From: Mycobacteriaceae bacterium
GTDB taxonomy: Bacteria; Actinomycetota; Actinomycetes; Mycobacteriales; Mycobacteriaceae
Direction: 5' to 3'
Assembly: GCA_019749805.1 (NCBI GenBank)
Contig: JAIEPH010000022.1
Coordinates: 124,001 to 188,000 of the forward strand
Length of the DNA: 64,000 nt
Shown here: positions 53,397-62,896 of the stretch, piece after piece
Numbering within the stretch: the stretch's first letter is position 1
Layout: the number at the start of each line of letters is the position of its first letter
Translations under genes and position numbers: made by a program
Notes under the pieces: model-generated
The model's input: only the letters and a program-made list of their open reading frames with translations
Told to the model about the DNA's origin: nothing
Database searches by the model: none

Positions 53397-54575
53397 TCAC
53401 GTCGCGGAGCGGGCCTCGCGTATCGCGTGCGGATAGGCGTCGTCGCGGTGCTGGAACGACAGAATCGCGGGGTTGAGGACGACACCGTCGCGGATTTCGA
53501 TCGCGCGAGCGATCGTCGGAGACTCATCCCACGCCGGCGGCCCTGCCAGCAGCGCGTCGAGGTGAGGCAACAGCGCCTCGCTGATCTCCCAGGTCGCCGA
53601 GTTCCATAGGTACGACGGGCTGTGGTCCACGGCGTAGTAGTGGATGCGGTTCGCCACCTCGATCGTCGGCTCGGTGAACGACGTGGGCCGTGCCCAGCTG
53701 AAGCCCATTCCCTCATCGCAGGAGACGTCGACGATCAGACTGCCCGCGGTGAAGGCGGCCAGGTCCTTCTCGGTGACGAAGACCAGGGGTGCGTTGGGGT
53801 CCTGGAGGACACAGTTGACGACGATGTCGTTGTCGGCGAGCAGTTCGGCCACCGGGATGACGCCGTCCGGCGTGTCCGCGAGTACCTGATCGGGTGCGTC
53901 CGGATCGGGCCCCATCTGGATGATCTGGGTGGAGTGGATCGGCGATCCGACGGCGGCGACGTCCCGGTTGGTCAGCACCCGCACGTCGTCGACGCCGTGG
54001 GAGTTCAGCGCGGTGACGGCACCGCGGGCGGTCGCGCCGAACCCGATGACGGCAGCACGCAGCCGCCGGCCGTAGATGCCGGTGATCCCCACGGATTGCA
54101 TCGCGTGCAGGACCGAGCAATAGCCCGCCAGCTCGTTGTTCTTGTGAAAGACGTGCAGCCCGAACCCGCCGTCGGACTGCCAGTGATTCATCGCCTCGAA
54201 GGCGACCAGCGTCAATCGCGAATCGATGGCGATCTGAGTCAGCTCGACGTCCTGCACACAGTGCGGCCAGCCCCAAACAATCTGGCCCGTACGGAATTCG
54301 GCCAAGTCCTCCGACTGAACCTTGGGCAGCAGAATGACGTCGCAATCGGCGATCAGTTGCTCGCGGGGTCCGATCCCGCCGACGAGAGCGCCCAGCTCGT
54401 CGTCCGTGGCGCCGAAATCGGAGCCATAGCCATGCTCCAGCACGATGCGCTGCGCCAGCCGGCGATCAATCCGGTCGAAATGTGCCGGGTGAATCGGCAA
54501 TCTGCGCTCATTCGGTTTACGCGAGCGGGCGAAAATACCAAGCGAAAGCGGTTGGCCTTCAGCGCTTCTTGTCAT
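53397..54575 (-). CDS. Alanine dehydrogenase/PNT-family enzyme, CEO synthase-like
   Basis: 392 aa. N-terminal half: SLGIFARSRKPNERRLPIHP, IVLEHGYGSDFGATDDEL, as in N5-(carboxyethyl)ornithine synthase and alanine dehydrogenase. C-terminal Rossmann part: RRLRAAVIGFGATARGAVTA, DNDIVVNCVLQDPNAPLVF, LIVDVSCDEGMGFSWARPT, VDHSPSYLWNSATWEISEAL. It should be an NAD(P)-dependent imine-forming dehydrogenase acting on an amino acid with pyruvate or a similar oxo acid. The start overlaps the end of a small Lys-rich gene by 17 nt. Confidence 0.78.
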   Translation of the reverse strand: MTRSAEGQPLSLGIFARSRKPNERRLPIHPAHFDRIDRRLAQRIVLEHGYGSDFGATDDELGALVGGIGPREQLIADCDVILLPKVQSEDLAEFRTGQIVWGWPHCVQDVELTQIAIDSRLTLVAFEAMNHWQSDGGFGLHVFHKNNELAGYCSVLHAMQSVGITGIYGRRLRAAVIGFGATARGAVTALNSHGVDDVRVLTNRDVAAVGSPIHSTQIIQMGPDPDAPDQVLADTPDGVIPVAELLADNDIVVNCVLQDPNAPLVFVTEKDLAAFTAGSLIVDVSCDEGMGFSWARPTSFTEPTIEVANRIHYYAVDHSPSYLWNSATWEISEALLPHLDALLAGPPAWDESPTIARAIEIRDGVVLNPAILSFQHRDDAYPHAIREARSAT

Positions 54576-54696
54576 GGAACAAGGCCTCGGCAGACGAGGC
54601 CTTGGCCGCCGCCTTCTGGTGCTTCGCCGCGCGTTTCTCCTTCAGCGACTTTCCGGATTTCTTTGTCATGGTTTGTCGAGGAGATTTATCAGACAT
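54559..54696 (-). CDS. Small Lys-rich protein (45 aa)
   Basis: ATG 54696 with AAGGGG 6 nt upstream; a second in-frame ATG follows at 54669. The product is MSDKSPRQTMTKKSGKSLKE, then KRAAKHQKAAAKASSAEALF and HDKKR: highly basic, probably unstructured, with a flexible Lys/Ala tail like small nucleic-acid or ribosome-associated proteins. Its stop lies 17 nt inside the dehydrogenase-like gene. Similar short ORFs exist in other mycobacteria in my recollection, but function is unknown. Confidence 0.6.
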   Translation of the reverse strand: MSDKSPRQTMTKKSGKSLKEKRAAKHQKAAAKASSAEALFHDKKR

Positions 54697-54909
54697 CGAT
54701 GGCCCCTTGATAGTGGGGCCTGATTGGTCCCGATCTACCTGACCCTACCCTTTGAACGGCGCGATTACCCGACCTCTCGACGGGGTAGGCTGTCAGTACG
54801 CCGACGCGCAACCGTCGTCCTTTTCGATCACGACCGCTCGTCCGCTTTATCTTCGGGTTCGCTCAGGAGCCCAGACCTGACTCACCGCCGGCTCCACGGG
54901 GACTCTCTA

Positions 54910-56115
54910 ATGGCGATTGCCGATGTTGCCGCGTTCGCGCACCTCAGCGACGCGGATGTCGAGGCGCTCGGTCGCGAGCTCGACGCCATCCGCAGCGACG
55001 TCGAGGAGTCCCTCGGCGAGGGCGACGCGGCCTACATCCGGCGCACCATCAAATTCCAACGGGCGCTGGACGTCGCCGCGCGCCTGATCATCGCCTGCTC
55101 GCGATCGAGGACGGGCTGGCTGCTGGGCACCGCATCGCTGGCCTTCGCGAAGAGCGTCGAGAACATGGAGATCGGCCACAACGTCGGCCACGGCCAATGG
55201 GATTGGATGAACGACCCGGAAATCCACTCGAGCACCTGGGAGTGGGACATGGTCGGCGTGTCGTCGCAGTGGAGGTACTCGCACAACTACCGCCACCACA
55301 TGTTCAGCAACGTCGTCGGGGTGGACGACGACCTCGGGTTCGGCGTGATACGGATGACCCGCGACCAGCCTTGGAAACGTGAACATCTCCTGCAGCCACT
55401 TCGTAACCTGTTGTTGGCCAGTATCTTCGAGTGGGGGATCGGACTGCACGGTATTCACTCGGAACGCGATCGGCTGGCCCCGGATGCCGTCAAGGTCGGT
55501 GCGGCCAGGCGCGCGTTCGTCGGCAAGATCGCCCGGCAATCACTCAAGGACTACGTGTTCTTCCCGGCGTTGAGCCGGTCCCGCTGGCGCAGAACCTTGG
55601 CCGCAAACACGGCGGCCAACCTGCTGCGCAACCTTTGGGCGTATGTGGTGATCTTCTGCGGTCATTTTCCTGACGGCGCGGAGAAATTCACCGCCGACGT
55701 GCTCGACAAGGAAACCAAAGGCGAGTGGTACCTGCGGCAGATGCTGGGTGCCGCGAATTTCAGGGCCGGGCCGCTACTTGCCTTCTCGAGCGGGAATCTG
55801 TGCTACCAGATCGAGCACCATCTGTTCCCCGACCTGCCCAGTAACCGCCTCGCACAGATCGCGGTGCGCGTGCAAGGACTGTGCCAAAAGTACGATTTGC
55901 CCTACACCACCGGATCCATTGCGCGCCAATATTTTCAGGTGCTGCGCACGATTCATACGCTGGCGTTCCCCGATCGACTTCCGCGGACCGATGCTGACGA
56001 CGCGTCCGTCCACGGCGACCCCGCTGTTTGCACGATTTCCCATGGAGAGGACGCTAAAAGGATGACGACCTCGCCACGACCCGCGGGCAACACTGTCCCG
56101 CCGCTGTTCGGCTAG
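54910..56115 (+). CDS. Membrane acyl desaturase (DesA3-like)
   Basis: 401 aa from ATG 54910. The three histidine boxes of membrane desaturases are intact: HNVGH (90-94), HNYRHH (125-130) and QIEHHLFP near residue 300. Hydrophobic segments flank them. The enzyme should introduce a cis double bond into stearoyl-CoA or related acyl chains, as DesA3 does, with electrons from a reductase not seen here. The last ~40 residues (ASVHGDPAVCTISHGEDAKR) are unusual and end in a short tail next to the GAF-ANTAR gene, which begins 2 nt after the stop. Confidence 0.88.
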   Translation: MAIADVAAFAHLSDADVEALGRELDAIRSDVEESLGEGDAAYIRRTIKFQRALDVAARLIIACSRSRTGWLLGTASLAFAKSVENMEIGHNVGHGQWDWMNDPEIHSSTWEWDMVGVSSQWRYSHNYRHHMFSNVVGVDDDLGFGVIRMTRDQPWKREHLLQPLRNLLLASIFEWGIGLHGIHSERDRLAPDAVKVGAARRAFVGKIARQSLKDYVFFPALSRSRWRRTLAANTAANLLRNLWAYVVIFCGHFPDGAEKFTADVLDKETKGEWYLRQMLGAANFRAGPLLAFSSGNLCYQIEHHLFPDLPSNRLAQIAVRVQGLCQKYDLPYTTGSIARQYFQVLRTIHTLAFPDRLPRTDADDASVHGDPAVCTISHGEDAKRMTTSPRPAGNTVPPLFG

Positions 56116-56117
56116 AT

Positions 56118-56825
56118 GTGGCGATCCAGGATCAGTTGCTCGCCGCGATCGACGGTCGCCGCGGGACCGACGCCGCCGACCGGCTGTGTGAGGCCTGCGT
56201 AGTGCTTTTCGACGTTGATGCAGCGGCGATCTCGCTGGTGTTCGACGGCGCCAACAATGGAACCCTGGGCTGCAGTGGTGAGCCCGCGCGGACATACGAC
56301 GAGCTTCAGTTTCTCATCGGTGAGGGACCTTGCCTCGACTCGGTCAGCAGCCGCGCGCCCGTCCTGGTCATCGATCTCGCCGATCCCGACGAAGGCCGCT
56401 GGCCGCTCTACGGCCCCGCGATGCTCGATCTTCACATCCGCGGGGTATTCGCGATGCCCGTCTTGGTCGCCGGCGAATACGTCGGCGCGCTCGACCTGTT
56501 CCGCATTCAGCCCGGCCAGCTCGACCGCGAGCAGCTGTCGGGTGCCGTCGCCGCCGCCGAATTGGCAGGCGCTCCCGTGCTGGACCTCCTGGACGGAGAC
56601 CTTTCCGCGGCCGCTTCCGACCCGTTCAGCAACGCCTGGGCGGATCTGAACTCACTATCGCGCGCCGAGGTCAGCCAGGCGACCGGCATGCTGGTCGCCC
56701 AACTCGACATCGAGCCTGCCGAGGCTCTGGTCCGCCTGCGCGCCCACGCCTACGCCACGGGACGCACCTCGACCGAGGTCGCCCGGGACATCCTGGAACG
56801 TCGACTCCGGCTCGACGCCGACTGA
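56118..56825 (+). CDS. GAF-ANTAR regulator
   Basis: 235 aa, GTG start 2 nt after the desaturase stop, so co-transcribed with it. Residues 1-150 form a GAF domain (LCEACVVLFDVDAAAISLVF, ELQFLIGEGPCLDSVSSRAP, GVFAMPVLVAGEYVGALDLF) with a Cys that could bind a ligand. Residues about 170-230 are an ANTAR RNA-binding domain (LSRAEVSQATGMLVAQLDIE, EALVRLRAHAYATGRTSTEV, ARDILERR). ANTAR proteins bind dual hairpins in mRNA leaders and prevent termination. No such hairpin pair was clearly seen nearby. Confidence 0.87.
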   Translation: MAIQDQLLAAIDGRRGTDAADRLCEACVVLFDVDAAAISLVFDGANNGTLGCSGEPARTYDELQFLIGEGPCLDSVSSRAPVLVIDLADPDEGRWPLYGPAMLDLHIRGVFAMPVLVAGEYVGALDLFRIQPGQLDREQLSGAVAAAELAGAPVLDLLDGDLSAAASDPFSNAWADLNSLSRAEVSQATGMLVAQLDIEPAEALVRLRAHAYATGRTSTEVARDILERRLRLDAD

Positions 56826-56850
56826 TGAACACCGAGGAAAGGAGTGTGGC

Positions 56851-57606
56851 ATGACCGAATCCTCCCGTGAGACCCGCGTCCTGGACGCGGTCGTATCCCT
56901 CGTCGACACCCTCCTGGAGGACTTCGACGTGGTCGATCTGCTGACCGAACTGACTGAGCGCTGCGCCCAACTGCTCGACGTCGAGGCCGCCGCCTTCCTG
57001 CTCGCCGACCCGCTCAACCAACTGAGACTGCTGGCCGCCACCACCGAGCAAGCCCGCGAACTGGAACTGTTCCAACTGCAGGCCGACGAGGGGCCGTGCG
57101 TCGAGTGCTATGCCGGCGGCCGACCCGTCTCGGTTGCCGATCTGACCGTCGCGGCCGAGCGCTGGCCCCGGTTCGTTCCGGCCGCGCTCGATGCCGGCTT
57201 CGCCTCCGTGCACGCCGTCCCGATGCGCGCGGCCGGCGTCGTGTTCGGCGCACTCGGGCTTTTCGGCGCCACCTCCGGCGAACTCAACGACGCGGACCGG
57301 CTCGTCGCGCAGACGCTCGCGCATATCGCGTGCGTGGCGATCCTGCAGGAGCATGCGCCGACTCCCGCCACCGTCATGCCGCAGTTGCGCTCGGCGCTGG
57401 CCAGCCGAGTGATTGTCGAACAGGCCAAGGGGCTGCTGCGCGAAACCCTCGACGTCTCCATCGAGGACGCCTTCATCCTGCTGCGGTCCTACTCCCGCGC
57501 CAACGGCGAGCACATGACCGACGTCGCCAGGCGCCTGATGGCCGACCGGAACGCGCGTCCGGTGCTGGTCTCCGCCATGGCCGAATTCGCCACGCCGCCA
57601 AGCTGA
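56851..57606 (+). CDS. GAF-ANTAR regulator
   Basis: 251 aa, ATG with a GAGGAAAGGAG site. GAF domain at about 20-165 (LLTELTERCAQLLDVEAAAF, FQLQADEGPCVECYAGGRPV, FASVHAVPMRAAGVVFGAL) with a Cys pair in PCVECY, and ANTAR domain at about 178-240 (LASRVIVEQAKGLLRETLDV, EDAFILLRSYSRANGEHMTD, VARRLM). It is 25 nt downstream of another GAF-ANTAR gene and in the same operon as the desaturase. The two proteins may respond to different signals or form heterodimers. Confidence 0.87.
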   Translation: MTESSRETRVLDAVVSLVDTLLEDFDVVDLLTELTERCAQLLDVEAAAFLLADPLNQLRLLAATTEQARELELFQLQADEGPCVECYAGGRPVSVADLTVAAERWPRFVPAALDAGFASVHAVPMRAAGVVFGALGLFGATSGELNDADRLVAQTLAHIACVAILQEHAPTPATVMPQLRSALASRVIVEQAKGLLRETLDVSIEDAFILLRSYSRANGEHMTDVARRLMADRNARPVLVSAMAEFATPPS

Positions 57607-57607
57607 T

Positions 57608-58414
57608 TCACTCGCGCTGGCGGGCCTTCGCGCGTCGTACCGCTTCGTCGACCATCCGCTCCGCCACGACGTGGAGCTTCACGTTGTCGGTCTGGCTCAT
57701 CCGAACGAGCCGATCGAACGCCACCTGGGCGCCGACCCCCGAGCGGGCACGGATGATTCCGATCGCCTGGTCGATCGTCGCGCGGGTGCTCAGTGCGCTC
57801 TGCAACTGCCTCGTGCGGGCCTGGGCGTGGTCTAGCAGCTGGGCATTGTGGACCGACACCGCCGCGGGTCCGGCGAACTGCGAGCCCAGCTCGACGGCGT
57901 GGTCGCCGAATGCGTCGCGGCTTTTGGCGTAGGTGTTGATCGCGCCGACCAATTGATCGCCGACCATCATCGGCAACGCCAGCGCGGAATGCACACCCAT
58001 CCGCGCCACTCGTCCGCCGAAATGCGGCCACCGGCTGTCACTTCCCAGCGACCCGCTGACCGTAGAACGGCGCGTGTGCATACAGGTGACGCACGGCCCC
58101 TCCTTGATCTCGGCGTGCTGCAGCCTGTCGATGTCTTCGACGAACGGCACGGTGACCGCCCAGGCTTTGACAGTCGTAGACCCCTCGCATATGTCGATCA
58201 AGGTGACGCCTGCGCCGTCGACACCGGGAATGGCACGAGCCGCGAACTCTGCCACGTCGCGCAGGAGGTCGGTGACCCCGCGCCCCCCGGCCACCAGTCC
58301 CGCCACGCCTCGGAGGCCGGCATACAGGTCGACGTCGTCCGCTTCGCGCTGGGCGGCAGACAGATCGGGCTCCGGAGTCGATGATCGGCCGGGCTGTGGG
58401 TCGTAATCAGCCAT
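57608..58414 (-). CDS. GAF-ANTAR regulator
   Basis: 268 aa from ATG 58414; the longer open frame above is antisense to the FadD gene. GAF domain at about 45-190 (LLRDVAEFAARAIPGVDGAG, AEIKEGPCVTCMHTRRSTVS, MGVHSALALPMMVGDQLVGA) with PCVTC, and an ANTAR domain at about 205-262 (LSTRATIDQAIGIIRARSGV, QVAFDRLVRMSQTDNVKLHV). It is convergent with the preceding GAF-ANTAR gene, 1 nt apart. Three proteins of one family in a row suggest local duplication. It is downstream of the FadD gene on the same strand. Confidence 0.85.
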   Translation of the reverse strand: MADYDPQPGRSSTPEPDLSAAQREADDVDLYAGLRGVAGLVAGGRGVTDLLRDVAEFAARAIPGVDGAGVTLIDICEGSTTVKAWAVTVPFVEDIDRLQHAEIKEGPCVTCMHTRRSTVSGSLGSDSRWPHFGGRVARMGVHSALALPMMVGDQLVGAINTYAKSRDAFGDHAVELGSQFAGPAAVSVHNAQLLDHAQARTRQLQSALSTRATIDQAIGIIRARSGVGAQVAFDRLVRMSQTDNVKLHVVAERMVDEAVRRAKARQRE

Positions 58415-58461
58415 GTGCCTAAGCAATGTACCCGCCGTTGCGGGCCGGATAACCCGCCCCG

Positions 58462-60096
58462 TCAGTCCACGAGTGACAGCGCGTGCGCACGACGCAATTT
58501 GCCCGACGGCGTCTTCGGGATCATCCCGGGTTCGAGTACCACCACGTTGCGCGGGCGTACGTCTACCTCGGCGAACACCTCGTGGGCGACCTGTCGCTCG
58601 ACCCGGCGCACCTGCTTGGGATCGGCGAAATCCTTGCACTCCACCGCGACGGCGAAGGTCTCGCGCGACAGCCCCGCGTCGAGTCGGACCGCGACGGCGC
58701 AGCCGGGCCGCACGCCGTCGACGCGGGTGGCCGCACGCTCGATGTCGGTCGGATAGATGTTGCGCCCGGCCATGATGATCACGTCCTTGATGCGCCCACA
58801 TACGACGATTTCACCGGTCTCGGTGAGATAGCCCAGATCACCGGTGTCGTACCAGCCGCGCTCGTCCTGGGCCGGGATGAATCCGGCCACCGTGGTGTAA
58901 CCCCTGGTCACCGGCTCGCCGCGGACCTCGATGACGCCGACGCCACGTGGTGCGAGCACGCTGCCGTCTTCGTCGACGATGCGGACATCCAGGCCCTCCA
59001 GCGGCTTGCCCAGCGATACCAGCCGCCGGGTGTTCCCCCTGGTCGCCGGGACGGCGCGATGCAGGACCGACAGCAGGTCGGCGTCCACCTCGTCGACGAC
59101 CATGCCTCCGCCGCACTCGGAGAACGACACGGCCACCGTCGTCTCGGCCATGCCGTAGGCCGGGATGATGGCCTCGGGCTTCAACCCGAACGGTGCGCCG
59201 GCGTCGCAGAGATCCTCGACGTCGAGTGGGTCGACCTGCTCGGCGCCGGACAGTGCCCACCGCAGCGAGGACAGATCGAATTCACCGGGCGTGGCCTGCC
59301 TGCGCAATCGCTTGGCGAACAGGTTGTAGGCAAAGTTCGGCGCGGCCGTCATCGTGCCCTTGTACTTGTCGATGAGCTTGGCCCACAACAAGGTATCGCT
59401 GAGGAAGTCCATCGGCGTCACCTTGACCAGCTCGGCTCCGATGTACATCGGCACCGTCAGGTATCCCGTCATGCCCATGTCGTGGAAGCACGGCAGCCAG
59501 CTCACGATCACGTCCGTGTCGAGGTCGAAGTCGCAGCCCACGACCATCGCCTCGGCGTTGGCGACGATGTTGGCGTGGGTGATCTGGACGGCCTTCGGTG
59601 AGCCCGTTGAGCCCGACGTCAGCTGCATCAGCGCCACATCGTGGTCGAAGGTCTCCAGCGGCTCGATGGGGTCGTTGGCCAGCAGCGATTCGATCGTCAC
59701 CACCGTCATCCCGAGTCCCTCGAGCACTGATGCCGCGGCCATGAACGGGTCGGAGATGACGACGGCTTTCGCCGAGATCATCTCGATCACGGCGGTGGTC
59801 TCTTCGGCCCATCGCACCAGGTCAGTGCGGGGAGTGGGCTGGTGAACCATGGTCGCGCTGGCACCGCGCATCCAGATGCCCTGAGCGGTCGGCGCGATCT
59901 CGACCGGGGCGCCGGCGAGAACGGCGACGGCGTCACCAGGCCCGATGCCGGCCTTTGCCAGGCCGCCGGCCACGCGGCGGGCCCGTTCGTGCACCTGAGC
60001 CCAGGTATGGCGCACGGGCGCGCCGGGCTCCCCGGTGACCATGCCCTTTTTGCTGGATAGGGCGTTGCTGTACATCGTTTCGGTAAATCGGCTCAC
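58462..60096 (-). CDS. Fatty-acyl-AMP ligase-like FadD protein
   Basis: 544 aa. Adenylate-forming motifs: [67 protein letters not shown] and [20 protein letters not shown], with Lys in [12 protein letters not shown]. The CFHDMG and [10 protein letters not shown] features are those of the fatty-acyl-AMP ligase branch that loads lipids on carrier proteins, but a CoA ligase cannot be excluded. No polyketide synthase is in the window. The stretch 60097-60586 follows upstream. Confidence 0.85.
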   Translation of the reverse strand: MSRFTETMYSNALSSKKGMVTGEPGAPVRHTWAQVHERARRVAGGLAKAGIGPGDAVAVLAGAPVEIAPTAQGIWMRGASATMVHQPTPRTDLVRWAEETTAVIEMISAKAVVISDPFMAAASVLEGLGMTVVTIESLLANDPIEPLETFDHDVALMQLTSGSTGSPKAVQITHANIVANAEAMVVGCDFDLDTDVIVSWLPCFHDMGMTGYLTVPMYIGAELVKVTPMDFLSDTLLWAKLIDKYKGTMTAAPNFAYNLFAKRLRRQATPGEFDLSSLRWALSGAEQVDPLDVEDLCDAGAPFGLKPEAIIPAYGMAETTVAVSFSECGGGMVVDEVDADLLSVLHRAVPATRGNTRRLVSLGKPLEGLDVRIVDEDGSVLAPRGVGVIEVRGEPVTRGYTTVAGFIPAQDERGWYDTGDLGYLTETGEIVVCGRIKDVIIMAGRNIYPTDIERAATRVDGVRPGCAVAVRLDAGLSRETFAVAVECKDFADPKQVRRVERQVAHEVFAEVDVRPRNVVVLEPGMIPKTPSGKLRRAHALSLVD

Positions 60097-60586
60097 GACA
60101 ATCCCTTTGGCCTAGGCGCAACGACGCCGTGTTTTGGCTGTTTTGGTAGACCTGGCGCGAAATTGCTGATGCGCCAGGTGATGTGGAAGCCGCTGGGGTT
60201 CGGCCGTCGCCCAGCCCCGTTCAGGGCCGACGATGACTGTTGAGGTGCGGTCTCCTCTGTGTTCACCCCAGATGGTTCGCCGCACCGGTCGGAGCGACGT
60301 GCTTTGCATGACGGACGCACTGACTGTACAGACCCGACCGTTGCCGGACACCTTTGCGCGCCGACACCGCCCCAAGTCGTTACCAACTTTGTACCTGCAG
60401 GCAACCGAGCCCCCCAGCCCGACGATTCGCACCCGTGAGTTTTCGGCCGACGTCGCAGGTCAAAGTCCTGATCGGCGGGGAGGCGAAGTCGCCGCCGTGA
60501 CGTTTCCGTGAGGCTGGGGTGCCAACCACCTCACATTTTACCGTCTAGGTTAGGCGGATCGATCTATACCCGTGCTTTGCCGGGGC
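60097..60586. other. 490-bp stretch without a recognisable gene
   Basis: Several short open frames exist on both strands but none has protein-like composition or a ribosome site. The promoter of the FadD gene must lie in its left part. At 60539-60566 there is an AT-richer block with TAGGTTAGG and TCTATA. I see no RNA gene or repeat here. Confidence 0.5.
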
Positions 60587-62401
60587 TCAGTCAGTGCTGC
60601 TGGACCGGCTTCGTCGCCTCACCCGGGCGAGTATCGAGGGCTTGGCCGCCGGTGGTCGTCGAGACACGTACGGCCACGGGTTGTTGCGTTCCGGAACGGC
60701 GTCGGTCCGCGCCTGCTTCAGTTGCATCCGAAGGCGGCGGCGCAGGTCGTCCAGCGCAGGGTCGTCCCACCGGTTGACGGCCTCAGTCGGGTCGTCGGTG
60801 AGGTCGTAGAGCTCCCACTGATCGTCCAGCGGCGACGTTCGATACGCCTCGCCGCCGAGTCCGTTGGCCGCGAGGTGCCGCACCCCGGGTTCCGTCCAGG
60901 TCGCCGGATCGTCGAACGTGCGCACCAGCTTCCACAGATGATCGTCGACCCGCACGACCAGCCCTTCGAAGTTGGATCCGACATGCGCCGGTATCTGAAT
61001 GCGTAGTGGCATGGGCGGATTCACCGTCAGCTTCAATTGACGCGCCACGCCCGATGCGCCGGTGTCGCCTTCGAGCATGTTGTCGCGCGTCATCAAATAC
61101 ACCGGACGTGACTCGTCGGCAGGCGCGCCGTCGACGACAGGCATCAGATCGCGGCCCGGCAGGTCGTGCACCTCGGAGAACGAATCACGCAGCGCCGCCG
61201 CCACTGCTGCGACGTCGATACCCGCCGCACCCAACAGAGTCGGCACCAGATCGACATGCGACGTCGGCGCCGTCACCGTGCGGCCCGACGTCGCGCCCGC
61301 CCCGGTGCGCGCGACCACGAACGGAACGCGGGTGGCCTCGTCGTACAGGTTGAACCACTTTTGATGCAGGCCGCCGTGGGCACCGAGCAGATCGCCGTGG
61401 TCGGAGGTTCGCACCAGCACCGCGTTGTCCGAACCGCCGTCGGTGACCATTCGACGCACCCGGTCGATTGGTGCGTCGACCTCGGCGTGCAGCCGGTAGT
61501 AGAGGTCGCGATAGCGCTGGGCGTTGCGGTTGTAGGTCCGGTCTACCGCGGGCGCAACGCCGTAGCCGGTGTAGTAGGCCTCGCGGAACGCGATCTGCGC
61601 GGCGGGCTTGGTCGAGAGGTCTTCGTCCGCGGTCGGAGCAGCGGGCACGTGCGGCGGATCCAGCGGCGACGGCTGCAGCGGACTCCTGCGCGACCACGCC
61701 GGGAACAGCACGATGTCGTGCGGGTTCACGAAGCTAGCCACCAAGAGGAACGGTGTCAGCGCGTCCGCGTCACCTGCGCGGCGCCGCGCATACCGGTCGT
61801 CGAGCCAGGCGACGACGCGGTCGGCGATCAACCCGTCGCGCCGAACTCCGGCGTTGGCCAGCAGCGCACCATGCGGTTCGGGACCCACCCAGCCCGAAAA
61901 CCCGAACGGCGCAAGGGGATCGGCGTCGAGGTAGGCCCGCACCGCGTCGTGGTCGACCACGCCGTCGTCGTCGTTGGTCGCCAGCGGCTTACCGGTGGCC
62001 GGGTCGGTGAGATCCGCGTGGGTGATGTGCCATTTGCCGTCGTAATGGGTGTCGTATCCGGCGGCACGAAACCAATTTCCAAGCGTGGGCACCTCGCCCT
62101 GACGCAGCCAGCGCATGCGGGAATCGTTGTACACCTTGCCGATGCCGTCGGTCTGTGTGACGCCGTGCAGGTCGGGATACTGGCCGGTGAAAATCGTTGG
62201 GCGACTTGGCACGCAGGCCAGCGAGCCGGTGTAGTGGCGGCCGAAGCTGACCCCGTGCTCGTCGAACCACTTGCGGCCGGGCAGCGTGTGGTCACGCCAG
62301 GCGAGCACCTCGGGTGACTCGTAGGGCGGTATCGCGCGTTCCTCGTCGGTCATCAGGATGACGATGTCGGGACGCTGAGAAAGCCCAGACAGCTCAGACA
62401 C
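60587..62401 (-). CDS. Type I sulfatase
   Basis: 604 aa from GTG 62401, which overlaps the stop of the SRPBCC gene by 8 nt. The formylglycine motif CVPSRPTIFTG carries Cys63 in the C-x-P-S-R context that a formylglycine-generating enzyme oxidises. Metal ligands are at the N-terminus (DIVILMTDEERAIPPYE) and in RTSDHGDLLGAHGGLHQKW. The C-terminal part (DDHLWKLVRTFDDPATWTEP, DDQWELYDLTDDPTEAVNRW) is typical. No signal peptide, so it acts in the cytoplasm on a sulfate ester that cannot be identified from sequence. Confidence 0.9.
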   Translation of the reverse strand: MSELSGLSQRPDIVILMTDEERAIPPYESPEVLAWRDHTLPGRKWFDEHGVSFGRHYTGSLACVPSRPTIFTGQYPDLHGVTQTDGIGKVYNDSRMRWLRQGEVPTLGNWFRAAGYDTHYDGKWHITHADLTDPATGKPLATNDDDGVVDHDAVRAYLDADPLAPFGFSGWVGPEPHGALLANAGVRRDGLIADRVVAWLDDRYARRRAGDADALTPFLLVASFVNPHDIVLFPAWSRRSPLQPSPLDPPHVPAAPTADEDLSTKPAAQIAFREAYYTGYGVAPAVDRTYNRNAQRYRDLYYRLHAEVDAPIDRVRRMVTDGGSDNAVLVRTSDHGDLLGAHGGLHQKWFNLYDEATRVPFVVARTGAGATSGRTVTAPTSHVDLVPTLLGAAGIDVAAVAAALRDSFSEVHDLPGRDLMPVVDGAPADESRPVYLMTRDNMLEGDTGASGVARQLKLTVNPPMPLRIQIPAHVGSNFEGLVVRVDDHLWKLVRTFDDPATWTEPGVRHLAANGLGGEAYRTSPLDDQWELYDLTDDPTEAVNRWDDPALDDLRRRLRMQLKQARTDAVPERNNPWPYVSRRPPAAKPSILARVRRRSRSSSTD

Positions 62402-62840
62402 GAGTGTTCTCCAATCGTTTGGCGAGCCCATCGAGCAGGCCGTCGGACTCTCGCGTCATCAGACGGCACATGGCACGTTCGGCGAGCTCCCGTATTCGGC
62501 CGGAACCGATCTCGACGGTGCTCGTCAGGGTGACGGCGGTCGATTGCCCCGACGGCCGCAACGTCCAGCGGTTGTTGACCCTCTCGAGCTGCTTCGGCAG
62601 GCCCTCGATGTCGTAGGCGAGCGCGTGCGGCGGGTCGAACTCGACAATGCGCTCGACAAGGGTCTGGCGTCCCATCTGAACCCGCCGCGTCGTGCCGATG
62701 GGACCGTCGGCGCCGTGCACCAGGATGCAGGAATGGTCGACGCGGTCGACCCACGTACTCAGCGTGCCGAAATTCGCAAGAACCTCCCAGACGTCCTGCG
62801 GGGCAGCTGCGATGGTGCGCGAGCGGTCGATCCGGGCCAC
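62394..62840 (-). CDS. SRPBCC (START-like) family protein
   Basis: 148 aa starting MARIDRSRTIAAAPQDVWEV, the usual opening of polyketide cyclase/SRPBCC proteins (PF10604 type). Later segments: TLVERIVEFDPPHALAYDIE, NRWTLRPSGQSTAVTLTSTV. It forms a hydrophobic pocket for a lipid or aromatic ligand; no catalytic residue can be named. Its end overlaps the sulfatase start, so they are co-translated. Divergent from the Ddn-like gene with 56 bp between the starts. Confidence 0.82.
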   Translation of the reverse strand: MARIDRSRTIAAAPQDVWEVLANFGTLSTWVDRVDHSCILVHGADGPIGTTRRVQMGRQTLVERIVEFDPPHALAYDIEGLPKQLERVNNRWTLRPSGQSTAVTLTSTVEIGSGRIRELAERAMCRLMTRESDGLLDGLAKRLENTRV

Positions 62841-62896
62841 CGCCTCACGCTACGCGTTTCGGCTCGCCTGGTTCGTGCAAGTGCCACGATGGGAGC

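Noticed and set aside
60233..60511. A 92-aa frame in the 490-bp gap
   Set aside because: No protein-like pattern, no ribosome site and no link to neighbours.
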